This document shows, piece after piece, positions 9,608 to 20,096 of a DNA stretch of 64,000 nucleotides (the first letter of the stretch is position 1; every line of letters begins with the position of its first letter). The notes beneath the pieces are model-generated. The model saw nothing but the letters and a program-made list of their open reading frames with translations. It ran no database searches and was not told the DNA's origin. The stretch comes from Pantoea sp. Eser (GTDB taxonomy: Bacteria; Pseudomonadota; Gammaproteobacteria; Enterobacterales; Enterobacteriaceae). The stretch spans positions 62,001 to 126,000 of the forward strand of contig SZZY01000002.1 of NCBI GenBank assembly GCA_009830035.1. Direction: 5' to 3'. Position numbers and translations under genes: made by a program.

Positions 9608-9923
9608 TTCAGATTCATCTGTAAATATTAATCCTGTCGCGCTGATGCTGACAGGATTAATATTTTTCCGACCCCGCTAAAGTTAAACCTACTGCTTATC
9701 TATCCAGTCATTTTAAATTGACTGCCTGATATTTAACGTCATTTGTACGTTTATTCATCACTTCAGCGCGCTGATTCACGCTTTTTTGACAAATTCTTCC
9801 CCCCCCCGGAGAGCTAAAAGCGTCTTATTATCAGGCGATGAGATTGGCATTTCGATCAACACAGCCGCAAACATCGACCCGCCAGCCACGCTGGCATCAC
9901 ACCTAACCTACGCAGGGGATAAC
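9608..9923. other. 316-base gap between ycgL and ycgM, with a C9 run
   Basis: Holds the ycgL terminator, then AT-rich sequence, then TTGACA near 9786-9791 and a run of nine C at 9799-9807. No -10 box sits at normal spacing from TTGACA. An in-frame ATG-like codon at 9786 joins ycgM, but the extra 46 residues are not family-like. No gene seen. Confidence 0.5.
9624..9669 (+). terminator. strong terminator after ycgL
   Basis: A long stem (AATATTAATCCTGTC with GACAGGATTAATATT) around an 11-base loop ends in TTTTT. The ycgL signal has survived although the gene is broken. Confidence 0.8.
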
Positions 9924-10583
9924 ATGTATCAGCATCGTAACTGGCAAGGCGCTCTGTTGGATTTTCCGGTCAGCAAAGTGGTTTGCGTTGGCAGCAACTA
10001 TGCGAAACACATTAAAGAGATGGGCAGTGCCACTCCCACCGAACCGGTCATTTTCATCAAGCCGGAAACCTCACTGTGTGATTTGCGCCAGCCGCTGTCG
10101 ATTCCGGATGCGTTTGGCGAAGTGCATCATGAGGTTGAGCTGGCGGTACTGATTGGCGCACCCCTGAAGCAGGCGACAGAAGCGCATGTGGCGCAGGCGA
10201 TTGCCGGATATGGCGTGGCGCTTGATTTGACGCTGCGTGACCTGCAGGCGGGGCTGAAGAAAGCGGGCCAGCCGTGGGAAAAATCGAAAGGTTTCGATAA
10301 TTCCTGCCCGATTTCCGGTTTTATTCCGGCCGCTGAATTCAGTGATGACCCGCAGAATACCGAACTTAAGCTGCAGGTGAGTGGTGAGGTGCGTCAGCAC
10401 GATTCCACGGCGGACATTATCCATAAAATCCTGCCGCTGATTGCGCACATGAGCCAGTATTTCACCCTGCGCGTCGGCGATGTCATCCTGACCGGAACAC
10501 CGGAAGGGGTCGGCCCGATGCGCTCTGGCGACCAGCTGGAAGTGTCACTGGCCGGACACGGCATCAGCACGCGCGTACTGTAA
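9924..10583 (+). CDS. ycgM: YcgM, fumarylacetoacetate hydrolase-family enzyme
   Basis: A 219-residue FAH-fold enzyme, probably acting on a 2-oxo or acylpyruvate-type substrate; the true E. coli substrate is not settled in my knowledge. Family landmarks are KVVCVGSNYAKHIKEMG, FIKPETSLCDL, the metal-binding HHEVELAVLIG, YGVALDLTLRDLQ, KGFDNSCPISGFIP and GDVILTGTPEGVGP. ATG 9924 follows AGGGG and yields MYQHRNWQGALLDFPVSKV, matching E. coli. An upstream in-frame start adds sequence unlike the family. Followed by ycgN. Intact. Confidence 0.94.
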   Translation: MYQHRNWQGALLDFPVSKVVCVGSNYAKHIKEMGSATPTEPVIFIKPETSLCDLRQPLSIPDAFGEVHHEVELAVLIGAPLKQATEAHVAQAIAGYGVALDLTLRDLQAGLKKAGQPWEKSKGFDNSCPISGFIPAAEFSDDPQNTELKLQVSGEVRQHDSTADIIHKILPLIAHMSQYFTLRVGDVILTGTPEGVGPMRSGDQLEVSLAGHGISTRVL

Positions 10584-10647
10584 AAACTTGCATCGCCGCA
10601 TCAGAGGCTTTATAAGGTGCGGTTTACGCTAAACCCGGACAATCATC

Positions 10648-11094
10648 ATGGCTGACACCCCTTTCTGGCAACACAAACGCTTGGCACAAATGAGCGATGA
10701 GGAATGGGAATCCTTGTGTGATGGTTGTGGGCAGTGCTGTCTGAACAAGCTGCAGGATGCTGACACGGATGAGATCTATTTCACCAACGTTGCCTGTAAT
10801 CAGCTGAATATCAAAACCTGCCAGTGCCGCAATTATGAACGTCGCTTCGAATATGAAGAGGATTGCATCAAGCTGACGCGCGAGAACCTCACCACTTTCA
10901 ACTGGCTGCCGCGTACCTGCGCCTATCGCCTGTTGGGTGAGGGCAAGCTGCTACCGGCGTGGCATCCGCTGCGTGCCGGTTCGAAAAAAGAGATGCACGC
11001 TCAGCGAATTTCGGTGCGTTACATTGCGGTGCGGGAGAGTGAAGTGCGCGACTGGGAAGATCACATTATCGATCGACCTGACCGCAACGGCTAA
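10648..11094 (+). CDS. ycgN: YcgN, cysteine-cluster protein (UPF0260)
   Basis: This 148-residue soluble protein of unknown function belongs to the UPF0260/CxxCxxCC zinc/iron-chelating group. It has CDGCGQCC near residues 25-32, [18 protein letters not shown], and EDCIKL, giving at least eight conserved cysteines that look like a metal or cluster site. E. coli YcgN is about 153 residues and follows ycgM, as here. A terminator lies 18 bases past the stop. Intact. Confidence 0.93.
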   Translation: MADTPFWQHKRLAQMSDEEWESLCDGCGQCCLNKLQDADTDEIYFTNVACNQLNIKTCQCRNYERRFEYEEDCIKLTRENLTTFNWLPRTCAYRLLGEGKLLPAWHPLRAGSKKEMHAQRISVRYIAVRESEVRDWEDHIIDRPDRNG

Positions 11095-11111
11095 GCGCCG
11101 GAGTAATCATC

Positions 11112-11139
11112 AAAAAGGCTGCCAGTGGCAGCCTTTTTG
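11112..11139. terminator. terminator between ycgN and dsbB
   Basis: GGCTGCC and GGCAGCC pair around AGT, flanked by A5 and T5. It can stop ycgN transcripts and, on the other strand, dsbB. Confidence 0.8.
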
Positions 11140-11142
11140 CTA

Positions 11143-11673
11143 TCAGCGACTAAACAGATCGCGGCGTTTTGCTTTAAACGGCTGGGCGATCAGCACCAGT
11201 AGCCCGACCAGCAGATAAGCGGCGAACACCACGATCATCCACTGCGGCATATTGAAGGACAGGAAGGTCCAGCTGCGTTTTGCACAATCGCCGCTGGCGA
11301 GAAATACTGACGGCAGCCATTTATCCAGCGGTAAGCAACTGGGGAAGCGGGCAGCGAAGTCACAGGTGGTAAAAGGATTGGGATGCAGCTGAATCATGGT
11401 GTGTTCGTAAGAAAGGCGCAGACCTTGCCATGCGCTGTATAACCACAACGCCAGCGCCACCAGTCGTAACGGCGTTTTTGGCGCTATGGCGCCGATCAGA
11501 CCGGCACCCATCACGCCAAATAACGCATTGCGCTCATAGATACACATTACGCAGGGCTTGAGACCCATGACATGCTGGAACCATAACGTCGTAAGCTCGA
11601 GCGCCAGCGCTGTCAGGGCCAGTAATAACCAGGTTCCGCGACCACGAGAACATTGATTCAGATATCGTAACAT
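11143..11673 (-). CDS. dsbB: DsbB, quinone reductase that reoxidises DsbA
   Basis: DsbB is a four-helix inner-membrane protein that passes electrons from DsbA to ubiquinone. The 176-residue product has the CxxC pair in [11 protein letters not shown] and the second periplasmic pair in TTCDF and ASGDCAK, plus the usual C-terminal [14 protein letters not shown] 11673 follows AGGGA and gives MLRYLNQCS as in E. coli; the frame is open 29 codons further but that part is not family-like. It sits downstream of nhaB on the same strand, as in E. coli. Intact. Confidence 0.96.
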   Translation of the reverse strand: MLRYLNQCSRGRGTWLLLALTALALELTTLWFQHVMGLKPCVMCIYERNALFGVMGAGLIGAIAPKTPLRLVALALWLYSAWQGLRLSYEHTMIQLHPNPFTTCDFAARFPSCLPLDKWLPSVFLASGDCAKRSWTFLSFNMPQWMIVVFAAYLLVGLLVLIAQPFKAKRRDLFSR

Positions 11674-11796
11674 ATTGCATTCCCTGTAAACGTTTATGCC
11701 TCGCAGTGTAAACCAAAAGCGTCGCCAAACCAGCCTAGTGCGGGGAAAAATCATGTTCAAATATGACCTGAACCTGATCCAGACCGGCTAAAAGGT

Positions 11797-13326
11797 CTAC
11801 AGGTGCGGCGGTAAAAGCCATCCGATACTGAGCAGGCTGTGAGTATACGGCACCAGCAGAAAGTGGATTCCCAGATAGCCCACCAGCGACAGCACCACGG
11901 TAAACGGCAGCGCCATCCACACCATTCGTCCGTACGACAGACGAATCAGCGGTGCCAGCGCCGAGGTCAGTAGAAACAGGAACGCCGCCTGGCCGTTCGG
12001 TGTGGCGACCGATGGCAGATTGGTGCCGGTATTGATCGCTACTGTCAGCAATTCAAACTGCTGGGCGTCAATCGCGCCACGATCAAAGGCATGGCGCGCC
12101 TCATTGATGTAAACCGACCCAACGAAGACGTTATCTGAAATGGAGGAGAGCAGACCATTGAAGACGTAAAATCACTTAAGCTGAGCGTCGGGTTCAGTGC
12201 TGAGCACGAAGGTGACCAGCGGCGCAAACAGCTGCTGCTCGATGATCACCGCCACGATGGCAAAAAACACCGTCAGCAAGGCGGTAAAAGGCAGCGCTTC
12301 GGTAAACGCCTGACCAATAGTATGTTCATCGGTGATGCCGCACAGCGCCGTGGCCATAATAATCACCGACAGCCCGATCAGGCCGACCTCTGCCAGATGA
12401 AACGCCAGCGCGACAATTAACCAGATGCCAATCGCCGCCTGAATCCACAGTTTCAGCTTCTCCTGACGGGTACGCTGCGCGGTGTTTTGCTGTTCACTCT
12501 CTTCCAGCAGCTGACGCACGCTGGCGAGCAGGGTGGCACCATAGCCAAACCAGCGGAATTTTTCGACCAGCACGCTGGTGATGATGCCGCAGATCAGCAC
12601 CGTGACCGTGACCGGCGCCATCCGCAGAAAGAACTGAGTGAAGTCCCAGCTGGCGGCGTGAGCAATAATCAGGTTTTGCGGTTCTCCCACCATGGTCATC
12701 ACGCCACCCAGTGCGGTCCCGACGCCCGCCTGCATCATCGGGCTGCGCAGAAAGGCGCGGAACTGGTCCAGCGTTTCACGCTGCGCCAGCGGGTGATGCT
12801 GGTATTGCGGATCGGAGGCGACACGGTGACAGCTTTCATAAAAGCTGACGGCCACGCTGATCACCACGGCCAGTACCGTCAGCGCGTCCAGGAAAGCAGA
12901 AAGAAAGGCGGCGGCCAGACAGAACGTCACGCCGAGCAGCACTTTTGAGCGGATTGACAGCAGCAGGCGGGTAAAGACAAACAGCAGCAGCTGCTTCATA
13001 GAAAAGATGCCTGCAACCATAAAGATCAGCAGCAACAGTACTTCCAGATTATTTGCCAGCTCGGTTTTGACCTGATCGGCGCTGGCCATGCCGATAATTA
13101 TCGCCTCCAGCGCCAGCAGGCCGCCTGGCAACAGCGGATGGCATTTAAGCGCCATACCTAGGGTAAAAATAAATTCCGCCACCAGCAACCAGCCGGCGGC
13201 AAACGGGCTGACAAAAGCATAAATCAACGGATTCACGATCAGGAATACCAGCATTAATGCTTTATACCAATCGGGCGACTGGCCGAGAAAATTCCGTTTT
13301 AACGCCTGCTCGTATGTCATATCCAT
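11797..13326 (-). pseudogene. nhaB: nhaB, Na+/H+ antiporter with an internal stop
   Basis: NhaB is a polytopic inner-membrane sodium/proton antiporter. Frame is kept for about 509 codons (E. coli 513), from ATG 13326 or 13320 ([16 protein letters not shown]...) to a stop at 11797. TGA at 12172-12174 interrupts it after about 384 codons, within [24 protein letters not shown]. Only one base need differ (TGG to TGA would do it). The downstream part, including [22 protein letters not shown], is otherwise sound, so the lesion looks recent. The truncated protein would lack the conserved C-terminal third. The neighbours dsbB and fadR match E. coli. Confidence 0.9.
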
Positions 13327-13538
13327 CGGAATGAGTATCCTGTTGTTGTGTATGCATTTCTGCCGCAAAGAATAATCTTTAGCGGTGCCGGGCGCAAATT
13401 AGCGCAGTTTCACCGTGAGTCAGCCCGGAAAATTGCATCTGCGTCCGGTTTAAAGTGTTGCGCAGGCTATATCCGCTATAGGGCGTCTGGTATGATGAGT
13501 GCCCATCACGATTAAGAAAGCAACGAGAACACACTGCT

Positions 13539-14258
13539 ATGGTAATTAAGGCTCAGAGCCCAGCGGGATTTGCTGAAGAGTATATTATTGAAAGCATCTG
13601 GAACAGCCGCTTTCCGCCAGGGTCGATTCTTCCCGCTGAACGTGAGCTTTCTGAATTGATTGGGGTAACACGGACCACCCTACGGGAAGTGTTACAGCGC
13701 CTGGCGCGTGATGGCTGGCTGACCATTCAGCACGGAAAACCGACCCGGGTGAATGACTTCTGGGAAACCTCCGGACTGAATATTCTGGAAACCCTGGCGC
13801 GTCTCGATCACGACAGCGTGCCGGTGTTGATCGATAACCTGCTGTCGGTTCGTACCAATATATCGTCAATTTTTATCAGTCGCGCCCTGCGTCATCATCC
13901 GGAAAAAGCGCGTGAAGTGCTGGAGACCGTTGCCAGTGCCGATGGCCAGGCTGAGGCCTATACCGAACTCGATTACCGGATATTCCGTGGTCTGGCGTTT
14001 GCCTCCGGCAACCCGATCTACGGCTTAATCCTGAATGGGCTGAAAGGACTCTATACCCGGGTAGGGCGTCACTATTTCTCCAACCCGGAAGCTCGTCAGG
14101 TGGCGCGTGATTTCTACCTCTCGCTGCTGGCGCTGTGCGATAAAGAGCCGAGCCAGGACGAGATCGTTGATGCGGTACGCCACTATGGCCGTCGCAGCGG
14201 TGAAATCTGGCACAGCATGCAAAAAAGCATGCCGGACGACTTCGGCAGTAAACGCTAA
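13539..14258 (+). CDS. fadR: FadR, fatty-acid metabolism regulator
   Basis: FadR is a GntR-family regulator that represses fad genes and activates fab genes; long-chain acyl-CoA releases it from DNA. The 239-residue product has an N-terminal winged helix ([44 protein letters not shown], residues about 29-72) and an all-helical acyl-CoA-binding domain. The length equals E. coli FadR. A candidate target site lies before fadD at 4312. It diverges from nhaB and converges with ycgB. Intact. Confidence 0.97.
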   Translation: MVIKAQSPAGFAEEYIIESIWNSRFPPGSILPAERELSELIGVTRTTLREVLQRLARDGWLTIQHGKPTRVNDFWETSGLNILETLARLDHDSVPVLIDNLLSVRTNISSIFISRALRHHPEKAREVLETVASADGQAEAYTELDYRIFRGLAFASGNPIYGLILNGLKGLYTRVGRHYFSNPEARQVARDFYLSLLALCDKEPSQDEIVDAVRHYGRRSGEIWHSMQKSMPDDFGSKR

Positions 14259-14291
14259 TAAAAAACGGGACATCGCGTCCGGTTTTTTATT
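14259..14291. terminator. terminator between fadR and ycgB
   Basis: AAAAAACGGGAC and GTCCGGTTTTTT form a stem around a short loop, with one mismatch. A and T runs on both sides allow use in both directions for the convergent genes. Confidence 0.7.
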
Positions 14292-14297
14292 CTCAGG

Positions 14298-15833
14298 TCA
14301 GAGCGGTGAGCCGCGTGAGGGCGTGCGATCCAGCAGCTCGACGCTGCCATCTTCATTCTGCTGTTCCAGAATCACATTAAATCCCCACAGACGATGCACA
14401 TGCTTCAGCACCTCGCGCCGGCTTTTATCCAGCGGGGTACGACTCTGCGGCACATAGCGCAACGTCAGCGAGCGATCGCCACGTAAGTCCACGTTATACA
14501 CCTGAATGTTAGGCTCCAGATTGCTCAGGTTGTACTGCGCCGAAAGCTGCTGGCGAATCGCCCGGTAGCCCGCCTCATCGTGGATAGCCACAATCTCAAG
14601 GTAGTTATTGCGATCATCATCCAGCACGGTAAACAGCCGGAAGTCACGCATCACTTTCGGCGACAGGAACTGACTGATGAAGCTCTCATCCTTGAATTCA
14701 CGCATCGCGAAGTGCAGGGTTTCCAGCCAGTCCGAACCGGCGATATCCGGGAACCAGTAGCGATCCTCTTCGGTTGGTGACTGACAGATACGTTTGATGT
14801 CCTGGAACTTCGCAAACCCTAAGGCGTAAGGGTTGATGCCGTTGTACCACTGGCTGTTGTACGGCGGCTGAAACACCACGTTAGTGTGGCTGTGCAGGAA
14901 CTCCATCATGAATCGTTCCGACACTTTGCCTTCGTCATACAGATGGTTAAGGATGGTGTAGTGCCAGAAGGTGGCCCAGCCCTCGTTCATCACCTGGGTC
15001 TGCTTTTGCGGATAGAAATACTGGCTCACCTTACGCACGATGCGCAGGATTTCACGCTGCCACGGCTCCAGCAGCGGAGCGTTCTTCTCCATAAAATAGA
15101 GCAGGTTCTCCTGCGGTTCAGACGGATAACGCGCCGCTTCAACCTGCACCGTCTCTTTTTCACGCCGTGGCAGAGTACGCCACAGGGTATTCACCTGGCT
15201 CTGCAGATACTCTTCACGACTCTTCTGCCGCGCTTTCTCCTCCTGCAGCGAGATCTTCTGCGGCCGTTTATAACGGTCAACGCCGTAGTTCATCAGCGCG
15301 TGGCAGGAGTCGAGCAGTCGTTCGACTTCCTCGACGCCGTAGCGCTCCTCGCAATCACTGATGTAATTTTTGGCAAACAGCAGGTAATCAACAATCGAAC
15401 CGGCATCGGTCCAGCTGCGGAACAGGTAGTTATTTTTGAAGAAAGAGTTATGACCGTAACAGGCGTGCGCCATCACCAGCGCCTGCATGGTCATGGTGTT
15501 CTCTTCCATCAGATAGGCGATGCAGGGATTGGAGTTAATCACAATCTCGTAGGCCAGACCCTGCTGACCATGCTTGTAGCGCTGTTCGGTTTCAATGAAC
15601 TTTTTACCGAATGACCAGTGTGAATAATTGATCGGCATACCGACGCTGGAATAGGCGTCCATCATCTGTTCAGAGGTGATTACTTCGATTTGGTGCGGAT
15701 AGGTATCGAGCCGGTAGAGTTTCGCCACACGGTCGATCTCGGCTAAGTAGACATCCAGCAGTTCGAATGTCCAGTCTGGTCCGTCATTGAGTCGTTTGCT
15801 GTCCTTGATGGGATCGTCAAAGATTGTCGTCAT
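14298..15833 (-). CDS. ycgB: YcgB, SpoVR-family protein
   Basis: A 511-residue SpoVR-like protein of unknown biochemical role. In enterics it is usually expressed with YeaG and YeaH (both present here at 23.7-27 kb) under stress control. Family landmarks include the N-terminal DWTFELLDVYLAEIDRVA, MLEEN-type region (YLMEENTMTMQALVMAHACYGHNSFFKNNY), the conserved MNEGWATFWHYTILNHLYDEG and the basic C-terminus. Length and position after fadR match E. coli. The acidic EGWATFWHY motif suggests a metal site, but that is inference. Intact. Confidence 0.94.
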   Translation of the reverse strand: MTTIFDDPIKDSKRLNDGPDWTFELLDVYLAEIDRVAKLYRLDTYPHQIEVITSEQMMDAYSSVGMPINYSHWSFGKKFIETEQRYKHGQQGLAYEIVINSNPCIAYLMEENTMTMQALVMAHACYGHNSFFKNNYLFRSWTDAGSIVDYLLFAKNYISDCEERYGVEEVERLLDSCHALMNYGVDRYKRPQKISLQEEKARQKSREEYLQSQVNTLWRTLPRREKETVQVEAARYPSEPQENLLYFMEKNAPLLEPWQREILRIVRKVSQYFYPQKQTQVMNEGWATFWHYTILNHLYDEGKVSERFMMEFLHSHTNVVFQPPYNSQWYNGINPYALGFAKFQDIKRICQSPTEEDRYWFPDIAGSDWLETLHFAMREFKDESFISQFLSPKVMRDFRLFTVLDDDRNNYLEIVAIHDEAGYRAIRQQLSAQYNLSNLEPNIQVYNVDLRGDRSLTLRYVPQSRTPLDKSRREVLKHVHRLWGFNVILEQQNEDGSVELLDRTPSRGSPL

Positions 15834-16348
15834 AGCGCACCTCTTTTTTTTTGCAAACTGGCTGACCCGAAAAGCAACCCGTTCCGGTTATTTGGTTATT
15901 TAAGGCTTCATCCTGAGAAAGGGAACCCGAAAAAAACTGAGCGAACACAACAATGATAGCCCACTGTCGCTTATCCGAAATGCTAATTCAAATGAATTCT
16001 TTGGCAGAAAATCATTCAGAGTGGATTAGTGTGGAATTTAATAGCCTTTAACTCGACCAGGAATTTAAAATGCGGAATATAATCCTGTTTATAAGCGCTT
16101 TGTATGGGGTTGAATGATTCTCCTGCCAAAAGCAGATTTAACTGGCTTCGTTGTCATTTATTTCTGAATTGGCCCGATAAGGCGGATAAATCTCTGAATT
16201 TTGCGCAGTAATATGATTTTAGTTACCTGTTAAGTAAAAAAGATGTGAAATAGTTGCTGAAATTTCGGGGTGACGTCCGCTGAGTGAATCCGCTGAATTT
16301 CGCTTGATGAAGAGTGAATTATGTTTTTACATGCCGGGTGGGAGACAT
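15834..16348. other. 515-base AT-rich gap between ycgB and dadA
   Basis: Divergent promoter region for ycgB and dadAX. It is AT-rich with runs such as AAAAAACTG and TTTTTTTTT near 15846-15854. E. coli dadAX is controlled by Lrp and CRP, so such sites are expected here, but I cannot point to a convincing box. No ORF looks real. Confidence 0.5.
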
Positions 16349-17650
16349 ATGCACGTTGTGATTCTGGGAAGTGGTGTGGTAGGTGTGGCGAGCGCGTGGT
16401 ATCTGGCGCGGGCCGGACATCGGGTGACGGTGATTGATCGTCAGCCTGCCGCGGCGCTGGAGACCAGCGCAGGCAATGCCGGGCAGATTTCGCCAGGCTA
16501 TGCAGCGCCCTGGGCGGCGCCGGGCGTGCCGCTGAAAGCGGTGAAGTGGATGTTTCAGCGGCATGCGCCGCTGGCGGTGCGGCTGGATGGCAGCAGCTTC
16601 CAGCTGGAGTGGATGTGGCAGATGTTACGTAACTGCGATATCAACCACTATCAGCAGAACAAAAGCCGGATGGTGCGGATTGCGGAATACAGCCGTGATT
16701 GCATGAAAGCGCTGCGCGCCGAAACCGGCATCGCCTATGAAGGCCGGCAGGGTGGCACCCTGCAACTGTTCCGCACGCAACAGCAATACGACAGCGCCAG
16801 CAAAGATATTGCTGTACTGCGCGAAGCGGGCGTGCCCTACGAATTGCTAGAGGCGCATGAGCTGGCACGGGTTGAACCGGCGCTGGCGGCCACCCAGCAT
16901 AAACTGACCGGCGGTTTACGCCTGCCGAATGATGAAACCGGCGACTGCCAGCTGTTTACCCAGCGGCTGGAAAAAATGGCAGAACAGGCCGGCGTGGTGT
17001 TCCGCTTCAATACCCCGATCGACCACCTGCTGCGCGACGGTAACCGTATCTACGGCGTGAAGTGCGGCGAGGAGATCGTTAAGGCGGACAGCTATGTGGT
17101 GGCGCTGGGTTCCTATTCCACCGCGCTGCTGCGCAACGTGGTCGATATCCCGGTCTATCCGCTGAAAGGCTATTCACTCACCATCCCGATTAAAAACCCG
17201 GATGCTGCCCCGGTCTCAACCATTCTCGACGAAACTTACAAAGTCGCGGTAACCCGCTTTGACGATCGTATCCGGGTTGGCGGCATGGCGGAAATTGTTG
17301 GTTTTAAAACCAGACTGACCGAAGCACGGCGGGAAACGCTGGAGATGGTGGTCAGTGATCTCTATCCTGAAGGTGGTCATCTGGCGCAGGCCAGTTTCTG
17401 GACCGGCTTACGTCCAATGACGCCCGACGGTACGCCAATTGTCGGTGCCACTCCGGTGGCTAATCTCTGGCTCAATACCGGTCACGGAACGCTGGGCTGG
17501 ACGATGGCTTGCGGTTCGGGTCAGCTGCTGGCCGATCTGCTCTGCGGTAAAAAACCGTCGATCGCCGCCGATGACTTATCGGTGTTCCGCTACTTACCCG
17601 GTTTCGTGGCGAGTGCTTCGCCACTGCGTAACGCCAACGCTACCCGTTAA
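16349..17650 (+). CDS. dadA: DadA, D-amino acid dehydrogenase small subunit
   Basis: DadA is an FAD-dependent enzyme at the inner membrane that oxidises D-alanine to pyruvate. The 433-residue product starts [24 protein letters not shown], the Rossmann dinucleotide fold. It carries [22 protein letters not shown] near residue 44 and the C-terminal [14 protein letters not shown] and [17 protein letters not shown] motifs. ATG 16349 follows GGAG and matches E. coli; a longer frame to 16304 lacks support. dadX follows after 19 bases, forming the D-alanine use operon. Intact. Confidence 0.96.
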   Translation: MHVVILGSGVVGVASAWYLARAGHRVTVIDRQPAAALETSAGNAGQISPGYAAPWAAPGVPLKAVKWMFQRHAPLAVRLDGSSFQLEWMWQMLRNCDINHYQQNKSRMVRIAEYSRDCMKALRAETGIAYEGRQGGTLQLFRTQQQYDSASKDIAVLREAGVPYELLEAHELARVEPALAATQHKLTGGLRLPNDETGDCQLFTQRLEKMAEQAGVVFRFNTPIDHLLRDGNRIYGVKCGEEIVKADSYVVALGSYSTALLRNVVDIPVYPLKGYSLTIPIKNPDAAPVSTILDETYKVAVTRFDDRIRVGGMAEIVGFKTRLTEARRETLEMVVSDLYPEGGHLAQASFWTGLRPMTPDGTPIVGATPVANLWLNTGHGTLGWTMACGSGQLLADLLCGKKPSIAADDLSVFRYLPGFVASASPLRNANATR

Positions 17651-17669
17651 GCTCTCAGGGAGAGGAAGG

Positions 17670-18740
17670 ATGTCACGTCCGATTGTCGCCACCATCAATC
17701 AGCAGGCATTGCGACATAACCTGGCGGTGGTTCGCCAGGCCGCACCTGCGTCCCGCGTCTGGTCGGTGGTTAAGGCTAACGCTTACGGCCATGGTCTTGC
17801 CCGCGTCTGGGAAAGTCTGGCCACCACCGATGGCTTTGCCCTGCTTAATCCGGAAGAGGCAATTCTGTTACGCGAGCAGGGGTGGAAAAAACCGATCCTG
17901 CTGCTGGAGGGATTTTTTCAGCCAGAGGACCTGCAGCTGATCGATCGCTATCGCCTGACCACAAGCGTACACAGCAACTGGCAGATTAAAGCGCTGGCTA
18001 ACGCGACGCTGTCGGCGCCGGTCGATATCTACCTTAAGGTCAACAGCGGAATGAACCGGCTCGGCTTCCGGCCCGAACAGGTGAACGCGGCGTCGCAGAA
18101 ACTGCGCGCGCTTAACAACGTCGCTGAAATGACCTTGATGGCCCATTTCGCGGATGCGGAAAACCCTGATGGCATTATTGTTCCGCTGCAGCGGATTGAG
18201 CAGGCGACCGAGGGGCTGAGCTGCCCGCGATCGCTGTCCAACTCCGCCTGCACCCTGTGGCATCCAGAAGCGCACTATGACTGGGTGCGGCCCGGTATTA
18301 TTCTTTATGGCGCGTCACCGAGCGGCGACTGGCAGGATATTGCCGGCAGCGGTCTGCAACCGGTGATGACGCTGAGCAGTGAGATTATCGGCATTCAGCA
18401 GCTACAGGCGGGCGATGGCGTCGGGTATGGCTACCGTTATCATGCGACGCAGGCGCAGCGGATTGGCGTGGTGGCCTGTGGCTATGCTGACGGTTATCCG
18501 CGTCATGCCCCAACCGGTACGCCGGTCAGCGTCGATGGGATACTGACCCAGGTGGTGGGTGCGGTGTCGATGGACATGATCACCGTCGATCTGACCCCCT
18601 GTCCGCAGGCCGGAATCGGCTCACGGGTGGAATTGTGGGGCGAACAGGTGAAGATCGATCAGGTGGCAAAAGCGGCCGGAACGGTGGGGTACGAACTGAT
18701 GTGCGCACTGGCTCCCCGCGTTCCGGTTCAGCTAAGTTAA
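17670..18740 (+). CDS. dadX: DadX, catabolic alanine racemase
   Basis: DadX is a PLP enzyme converting L-alanine to D-alanine for DadA. The 356-residue product has the lysine that binds PLP in VWSVVKANAYGHG (near residue 33), the catalytic-loop region MSRVGYGYRY-like GVGYGYRYHA and a C-terminal domain with VSMDMITVDLT and YELMCAL. ATG 17670 follows AGAGGAAGG and gives E. coli length exactly. It is convergent with the broken MFS gene, whose stop lies two bases away. Intact. Confidence 0.96.
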   Translation: MSRPIVATINQQALRHNLAVVRQAAPASRVWSVVKANAYGHGLARVWESLATTDGFALLNPEEAILLREQGWKKPILLLEGFFQPEDLQLIDRYRLTTSVHSNWQIKALANATLSAPVDIYLKVNSGMNRLGFRPEQVNAASQKLRALNNVAEMTLMAHFADAENPDGIIVPLQRIEQATEGLSCPRSLSNSACTLWHPEAHYDWVRPGIILYGASPSGDWQDIAGSGLQPVMTLSSEIIGIQQLQAGDGVGYGYRYHATQAQRIGVVACGYADGYPRHAPTGTPVSVDGILTQVVGAVSMDMITVDLTPCPQAGIGSRVELWGEQVKIDQVAKAAGTVGYELMCALAPRVPVQLS

Positions 18741-18742
18741 AT

Positions 18743-19969
18743 TCAGCTCAGCGCGGTCACCCGGCCGCGCATCTTTCTACTGCAGCGCCAGGCGATCAAC
18801 GCCAGCATGGCACCCAGCAACATCATCAGGCTCAGTGACAGCTTTTCAGCCATCGGCAGCGCCACGATAATCAGGCTGCCTGCCGCACCGCCCGCCATCT
18901 GGATAAATCCCTGTAATGCGGAGGCTACCCCAGCCTGTTGCTGATACGGCTCCAGAGCATAGCTGGTGGCCGGACCGACGGTAAACGCCAGACAGGCTAC
19001 CGATACTGCTACTGGGAACACATACAGGGCCCAGTGAGTCTGCATCGACGCCGGTAACAGCATCATTCCCGCCAGCAGCAGCGCGCCCAGCAGCATGGTA
19101 ATAAAGCCCATCGCCAGACAGAAAGGCCGTCCCGCTTTGCGGATGGTTTTATTGACGAACACGCTGACGAACATGATCCAGAAGCCGTTGGCACCAAAGG
19201 CAAAGGCAAAGGCAAAGGCAAAGGCAAAGGCAAAGGATAACTGAATTGGCGATAAGCCACCCTCGGTCATCAATACCTGCGGAGCCAGCGAGACATAGGT
19301 CAGCACCATGCCCAATGTGCCGGCATTGGCAAAGGCAAAAGCGAGAAAGCGTGGCTGGCGCAGACATGGCGGCATACTGGGCAATCGGCAGGTCTTTGAC
19401 CCGCAAAGTATCGGCCGGACGCGTTTCCGGCAGCCAGATAATCACCAGCAGCATGATCAGCGCACCGTAGCCGCACAGGAACCAGAAGGGCGCGCGCCAG
19501 TCAAAAGCGCTGGCCAGCAGGCCACCCAGCAGCGGTGCCAGGGCCGGCACGATGTTTAACGCGCCATTCAGAAAGCCGTAGGCGCTTGCTGCGTCATTAC
19601 CGCTCAGACGGTCACGTACGCCTACGCCGCTGAAGGCGACCACTGCGCTACAGCAGACGCACAGCCCTGCACCAGGCGGGCAATCAGGAACAGCGGAAAC
19701 GAGGTGGCCGTGGCGGCTATGACGCTGCCTGCAATATAGAGCGCCAGCCCGAGTAGGGCGATCGGCTTGCGACCGTAGTTATCCACCAGCGGGCCGGTTA
19801 CCAGTTGTCCCAGTCCCATCACCAGCAGAAACAGAGGAACAGTGGTCTGCACCAGATTGACCGGGGTATTCAGCCCTTCCGCAATCTGCGGCAGCGTGGG
19901 CAGATAGATATCGATGCCTAAAGGTGCCAGCAGCACCAGGCTCAATAACAGTAGAGTAAATTTTTGCAT
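18743..19969 (-). pseudogene. Bcr/CflA-type MFS drug exporter, frameshifted
   Basis: Three fragments in different frames make up a 12-helix major facilitator of the Bcr/CflA kind. They are LLAPLGIDIYLPTLPQIAEGL through LVDNYGRKPIALLG, then NGALNIVPALAPLLGGLLAS with the proline-rich motif C region, then a C-terminal half ending AWRCSRKMRG. Frame is lost near 19640 and near 19375. The middle also holds a seven-unit hexanucleotide repeat (19195-19236) that adds Ala-Phe pairs. E. coli has no such gene between dadX and cvrA, so this is an insertion relative to K-12. Not functional as written. Confidence 0.85.
19195..19236. repeat. (CAAAGG)7 hexanucleotide tandem repeat
   Basis: Seven perfect CAAAGG units sit inside the MFS pseudogene and encode Phe-Ala pairs on the minus strand. 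Related exporters normally have one or two such residues before the GANGFW-like segment, so the run looks expanded. Six-base units keep frame. Confidence 0.9.
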
Positions 19970-20096
19970 AACGACCAGAGGGTAAACGTTCTGTTAAAAA
20001 ACGAGCCGCAGAGGGTAATGATTCAGCGCGAAAAAAGATAGCGGGGAACGTGCGGAAGTTGCGATGCCTGATGTAAACAGGCATCGCATAACAGGC

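Noticed and set aside
14886..15614. 242-residue open frame on the plus strand
   Set aside because: Lies entirely antisense to intact ycgB, has no RBS and shows composition typical of a shadow frame (many His, Gln, Leu).
19195..19236. CRISPR-like repeat
   Set aside because: Units are six bases with no spacers, inside a coding frame; a microsatellite, not a CRISPR array. No cas gene is present.
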